Below are positions 7,951 through 9,982 of a DNA stretch of 9,982 bases, one piece after another. Source of the DNA: an uncultured Lachnospiraceae bacterium. Its GTDB lineage: Bacteria > Bacillota > Clostridia > Lachnospirales > Lachnospiraceae. The stretch is from the NCBI GenBank assembly GCA_910578825.1, contig CAJTSB010000013.1:1-9982 (forward strand), read 5' to 3'. The notes under the pieces were generated by a model that was not told the DNA's origin, ran no database searches, and saw nothing but the letters and a program-made list of their open reading frames with translations. The translations under genes and the position numbers were made by a program. Position 1 is the stretch's first letter. The number at the start of each line of letters is the position of its first letter.

Positions 7951-9612
7951 CTATAAATCTTCCAAATCGATTACTTCAAAATCATCAAAATCATTACTCG
8001 GCGTTACTTTTGGCACCTGATTCGGCATCGGTTGTTTCTCTGCCTCTATGTTCCACTGTTTCTCTGCCACAGGTTCTGATATCTTACCTGTCTTCGGTAT
8101 TTTCTCTCTCCGTGGCTCCGCTGTTTTCCCTTTCTGGGACTCCGGCGCTTTCTTTCCCTTCGCCTTGGATGGCAGTTCCATTTCATCCGGTAAGACCTTT
8201 CCCACCTGCGGTATCGTCTTTGTCTGCTGCCGCAGGATTGATTTGGGCACGGATTTATCCTCCCAAAGTTCACTCTGTCCACCCTTTAAATCCGGTATCT
8301 GGCCATCGTCACGACGGGAACGACGGGCGCTTTTGACCTGTTCCCGAACTTTTTCAGACAATTCCTCATAATCCTCTTCTTCCCATTCGTCCTCTTCATT
8401 CTTCCTGCCGCGTAACAGAAGGTTTACCATAATAACCAACAACACGGCAATCACAAACGACATCACAGCCGTCGTCTTCCGGTATAAATCTTTCTGGGCG
8501 TTATACTGCGTCTCCATATCCGTATATGCATTCTGCAGGCTCTGCATCTCTGCACCCGGCTCGGAGGTTTCGTCTTCCGGCTGCTCCACAGGCGAAGGCT
8601 GCTCACTTTCCGCCGCTACCGGAACAAAACGCTGAAACGTAGTTTCCACCGCATCATATTGATACCAGCCCTTATTCCCATGGCTGCTTACACCATATAC
8701 AAGAGAAAATTCTGTTTTACCCGAATCTTCTTCCCCGTCTGACTCCGGAGTTTCCGCAACCGAAGGAGCCGCACCTGCAACAAAAGCCGGCACATTCTGA
8801 AACTCACCCACGTTCTGTGAGGTCTGCGTATATTCCTGAGATAACCCACTCTCTGCAGGTGGATTTAAGACAATCAGGTAATTTGTCTCATCATACTGAA
8901 CCTTGCGGAATGGATAAAAACTGCCCGCCTCATCATATACGGCAAGCGTATTCTTCACATCGGTACTCGGCGTCGTCAAATAAACCAGCGTCAGCTCCGC
9001 TTTATCGAAGGTAAGACCCTCCACCTGTTTTCCCATGCAAGTCACTGTAGTCTTCGTAAAATCCTGCGGAACAAGATCAGCGGATATCGTAGGCGACAAA
9101 TCAAACGGATGACCGTCTATCGTGACTCCGCCCGTATTCTGTCCATCGTTTTCTGCCTGCTGCGTCCCGTCTTCTTGCGGCTGCTGCGCTTCGCCCTCCT
9201 CCGGCTGCTGCGTTTCATCTTCCGCACCAGCCTCTTTTGTCACCACAATCTTGTACGTCGCAGGCGTTCCATTCTGTGCCTTTACCACAATGCTAATCAG
9301 GTTCTCTCCTGCCTGCAAATCCGTGTTGCCGGACACAGACTCAATCTTCGCCGTTTCGTTTGACAGTTTGGCGTTCACCTCGATACTGCTTACATCCGCA
9401 CCCACAGACGCCGTATAATTGACTACATTATACTGAAATGCCGGAGATAATGTTCCCGGTGAAATGCTTAAAGACGACAGACTGTTATCGCCGGACAATG
9501 CGGCTGCTGAAACAGTCTCCGACCCATCTATCTCTATCGGCAAAAGCTGAAAAGCTCCTATCAATAGCATCCATGATAAGAGTATACCCATAATCCGTTT
9601 TATCTTTCTCAT
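7951..9612 (-). CDS. Membrane-anchored cadherin-like domain protein with long cytoplasmic tail
   Basis: A 553-residue predicted type I membrane protein. Residues 1-38 are a signal peptide (MRKIKR, then GILLSWMLLIGAF, with likely cleavage near TVSAAA). Residues about 42-126 match the bacterial cadherin-like beta-sandwich family (LSSLSISPGTLSPAF, YKIVVTKE). Residues 131-154 are three imperfect 8-residue repeats of the EDETQQPE type. Residues about 163-333 are an unrecognised extracytoplasmic domain. An acidic Pro-rich linker (335-352) leads to a short helical stretch (353-378) and one membrane helix (about 381-400). The remaining 153 residues are cytoplasmic: an acidic stretch (EEDEWEEEDYEE), then a basic, Lys/Pro-rich, probably disordered region, ending in the acidic-hydrophobic tail DDFEVIDLEDL. 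The ATG at 9612 is preceded by AAAGGTGAT at suitable spacing; an upstream in-frame TTG at 9681 lies inside the promoter -35 and cannot be the start. As first gene of the operon it may be a sensor, scaffold or adaptor for the downstream products; this is inference. Confidence 0.88.
   Translation of the reverse strand: MRKIKRIMGILLSWMLLIGAFQLLPIEIDGSETVSAAALSGDNSLSSLSISPGTLSPAFQYNVVNYTASVGADVSSIEVNAKLSNETAKIESVSGNTDLQAGENLISIVVKAQNGTPATYKIVVTKEAGAEDETQQPEEGEAQQPQEDGTQQAENDGQNTGGVTIDGHPFDLSPTISADLVPQDFTKTTVTCMGKQVEGLTFDKAELTLVYLTTPSTDVKNTLAVYDEAGSFYPFRKVQYDETNYLIVLNPPAESGLSQEYTQTSQNVGEFQNVPAFVAGAAPSVAETPESDGEEDSGKTEFSLVYGVSSHGNKGWYQYDAVETTFQRFVPVAAESEQPSPVEQPEDETSEPGAEMQSLQNAYTDMETQYNAQKDLYRKTTAVMSFVIAVLLVIMVNLLLRGRKNEEDEWEEEDYEELSEKVREQVKSARRSRRDDGQIPDLKGGQSELWEDKSVPKSILRQQTKTIPQVGKVLPDEMELPSKAKGKKAPESQKGKTAEPRREKIPKTGKISEPVAEKQWNIEAEKQPMPNQVPKVTPSNDFDDFEVIDLEDL
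9151..9222 (-). repeat. Three degenerate 24-bp repeats coding an acidic Gln-rich linker
   Basis: Residues 131-154 of the cadherin-like protein read as EDETQQPE, EGEAQQPQ and EDGTQQAE. At DNA level the plus strand shows CGGCTGCTGCG at 9178-9188 and again at 9202-9212, 24 bp apart. This is a flexible linker after the cadherin-like module, probably grown by slippage. Confidence 0.7.
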
Positions 9613-9651
9613 ATGTATCACCTTTCTTCTGCCCCGATTTCTTCCAATACT

Positions 9652-9681
9652 ATTATAATTTTCCAACTCCCTGATTGTCAA
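9652..9681 (-). promoter_or_regulatory. Housekeeping (sigma-A type) promoter of the operon
   Basis: On the minus strand a perfect -35 TTGACA (9681-9676) and a perfect -10 TATAAT (9657-9652) are separated by 18 bp. Transcription would start near 9645, giving a leader of about 33 nt before the ATG at 9612, which contains AAAGGTGAT as ribosome site. No attenuator or riboswitch fits in so short a leader. Both hexamers match consensus, so basal transcription should be strong unless repressed. Confidence 0.85.
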
Positions 9682-9695
9682 GTCTCATTGGTTCC

Positions 9696-9709
9696 ATGAT
9701 GCATATCAT
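9696..9709. repeat. Short inverted repeat 15 bp upstream of the -35
   Basis: The arms ATGAT (9696-9700) and ATCAT (9705-9709) flank GCAT. The symmetry and the location just upstream of the -35 box would suit a regulator half-site pair, but five-base arms are common by chance in AT-rich DNA. Confidence 0.25.
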
Positions 9710-9710
9710 A

Positions 9711-9734
9711 GTAACAATTCAGATAAACTGTTAC
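9711..9734. repeat. Inverted repeat GTAACA-N12-TGTTAC upstream of promoter
   Basis: The six-base arms GTAACA (9711-9716) and TGTTAC (9729-9734) are perfectly complementary with 18 bp between their starts, close to two helical turns, so both arms would face the same side of the DNA. It lies about 30 bp upstream of the -35. It could bind a dimeric regulator; it does not match the CRP consensus TGTGA-N6-TCACA. Confidence 0.35.
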
Positions 9735-9750
9735 AAAATAGCTCTATTTT
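9735..9750. repeat. 16-bp near-perfect palindrome AAAATAGCTCTATTTT
   Basis: The seven-base arms AAAATAG and CTATTTT are exactly complementary around a two-base centre. The right arm runs into seven T residues (9747-9753). It is either an AT-rich operator-like palindrome or a very weak hairpin; the two-base loop and AT-only ends make a functional terminator unlikely. Confidence 0.35.
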
Positions 9751-9810
9751 TTTAGAAATTGCAGCATACTGCTTTAAAATTCTGAAGGGGAAATAAAAAT
9801 GTTTTTGACA

Positions 9811-9843
9811 GTTTTCCTTTCCATGTTTGCCTGAAAAGAAAAC
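9811..9843 (-). terminator. Possible weak stem-loop, candidate terminator of a gene to the right
   Basis: The arms GTTTTCCTTTC (9811-9821) and GAAAAGAAAAC (9833-9843) are complementary at 10 of 11 positions. In a minus-strand transcript the odd pair is a G-U wobble, giving an 11-bp stem with an 11-nt loop, followed by a loose U-rich stretch (CAAAAACATTTTTATTT). The stem is AT-rich and the U tract imperfect, so terminator function for a minus-strand gene ending further right is only possible. Confidence 0.3.
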
Positions 9844-9982
9844 ATTCGGTGAATTTCGTGTGTTCCTTACCTCCGGGAAATGGACGAAATGTATTCCGCC
9901 CAGATTCGCTGTTTGAGCTTTTCCTGCTGCTACGGAAATATCAGGGCAAAAAACTGTTTTTCTTCACGGACAGCCCTTCTGG

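Larger units (their letters stand above)
9682..9982. other. Upstream intergenic region and unresolved right edge
   Basis: About 300 bp upstream of the promoter without a gene I can support. The stretch 9690-9800 is AT-rich with small inverted repeats. From 9786 to the right edge one plus-strand frame is open (ending RKYQGKKLFFFTDSPSG), but it has no ATG and only a GTG at 9849. A second plus frame is open from an ATG at 9872 (MDEMYSAQIRC). All three minus-strand frames meet stops within 51 bases of the edge: one could be the C-terminus of an upstream gene (PEGLSVKKNSFLP, stop at 9943-9941), another ends REEKQFFALIFP at 9932. None is recognisable, and more flanking sequence is needed to decide. 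Confidence 0.5.

Noticed and set aside
7899..8371. Plus-strand open frames of 145 and 107 codons opposite the cytoplasmic tail of the cadherin-like protein
   Set aside because: They arise from the low-complexity Lys/Glu/Pro-rich tail read in reverse, giving Ser/Phe/Pro-rich peptides without domain features.
9613..9681. A TTG start at 9681 extending the cadherin-like protein by 23 residues
   Set aside because: The TTG overlaps the -35 hexamer and the added segment spans the -10 box. The ATG at 9612 has a good ribosome site and directly starts a signal peptide.
9805..9833. A plus-strand TTGACA at 9805-9810 as a divergent promoter
   Set aside because: The position 17 bp downstream reads TGCCTG, which is not a -10 box.
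9799..9834. An 11-codon plus-strand ORF (MFLTVFLSMFA) after AAGGGG at 9785-9790
   Set aside because: It is short and hydrophobic with a plausible ribosome site, but no promoter was found upstream and chance occurrence is likely.

Overview
The window suggests a Gram-positive anaerobe of the class Clostridia, most likely Lachnospiraceae. The reasons are strong AGGAGG-type Shine-Dalgarno sites, a ClpC-type Hsp100, a consensus housekeeping promoter, short intergenic gaps, and secreted proteins carrying cadherin-like and InlB B-repeat-like modules. The family assignment is inference from gene style, not from a marker gene.

All six genes lie on the minus strand and read right to left from one near-perfect promoter (-35 TTGACA at 9681-9676, -10 TATAAT at 9657-9652). 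In order of transcription they are: (1) a secreted, single-pass membrane protein with a cadherin-like module and a long charged cytoplasmic tail (9612-7951); (2) a ClpC ATPase (7935-5485); (3) a CHASE2-sensor class III adenylate cyclase (5414-3612); (4) an endonuclease-IV-fold TIM-barrel protein (3611-2823); (5) a GAF + HD-GYP phosphodiesterase (2804-1332); and (6) a secreted protein with an InlB-like repeat and a Pro-Gly-Pro-Asp tail that runs off the left edge (1335 to beyond 1). The gaps are 15, 70, 0, 18 and -4 nt. I see no strong terminator or second promoter between the genes, so one operon is the simplest reading.

The combination is the interesting part. A membrane cyclase with an extracytoplasmic sensor and an intact catalytic site is bracketed by two exported proteins and co-transcribed with an HD-GYP phosphodiesterase and a protein-unfolding ATPase. 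This looks like an envelope-sensing, cyclic-nucleotide signalling and proteolysis module in a lineage where cAMP signalling is little described. The functional link between the parts is a hypothesis from context.

To the right of the promoter (9682-9982) is about 300 bp without a confident gene. It holds several small inverted repeats just upstream of the promoter, one possible weak stem-loop, and ambiguous open frames touching the right edge. I found no tRNA, rRNA, CRISPR array, insertion sequence or recognisable riboswitch.
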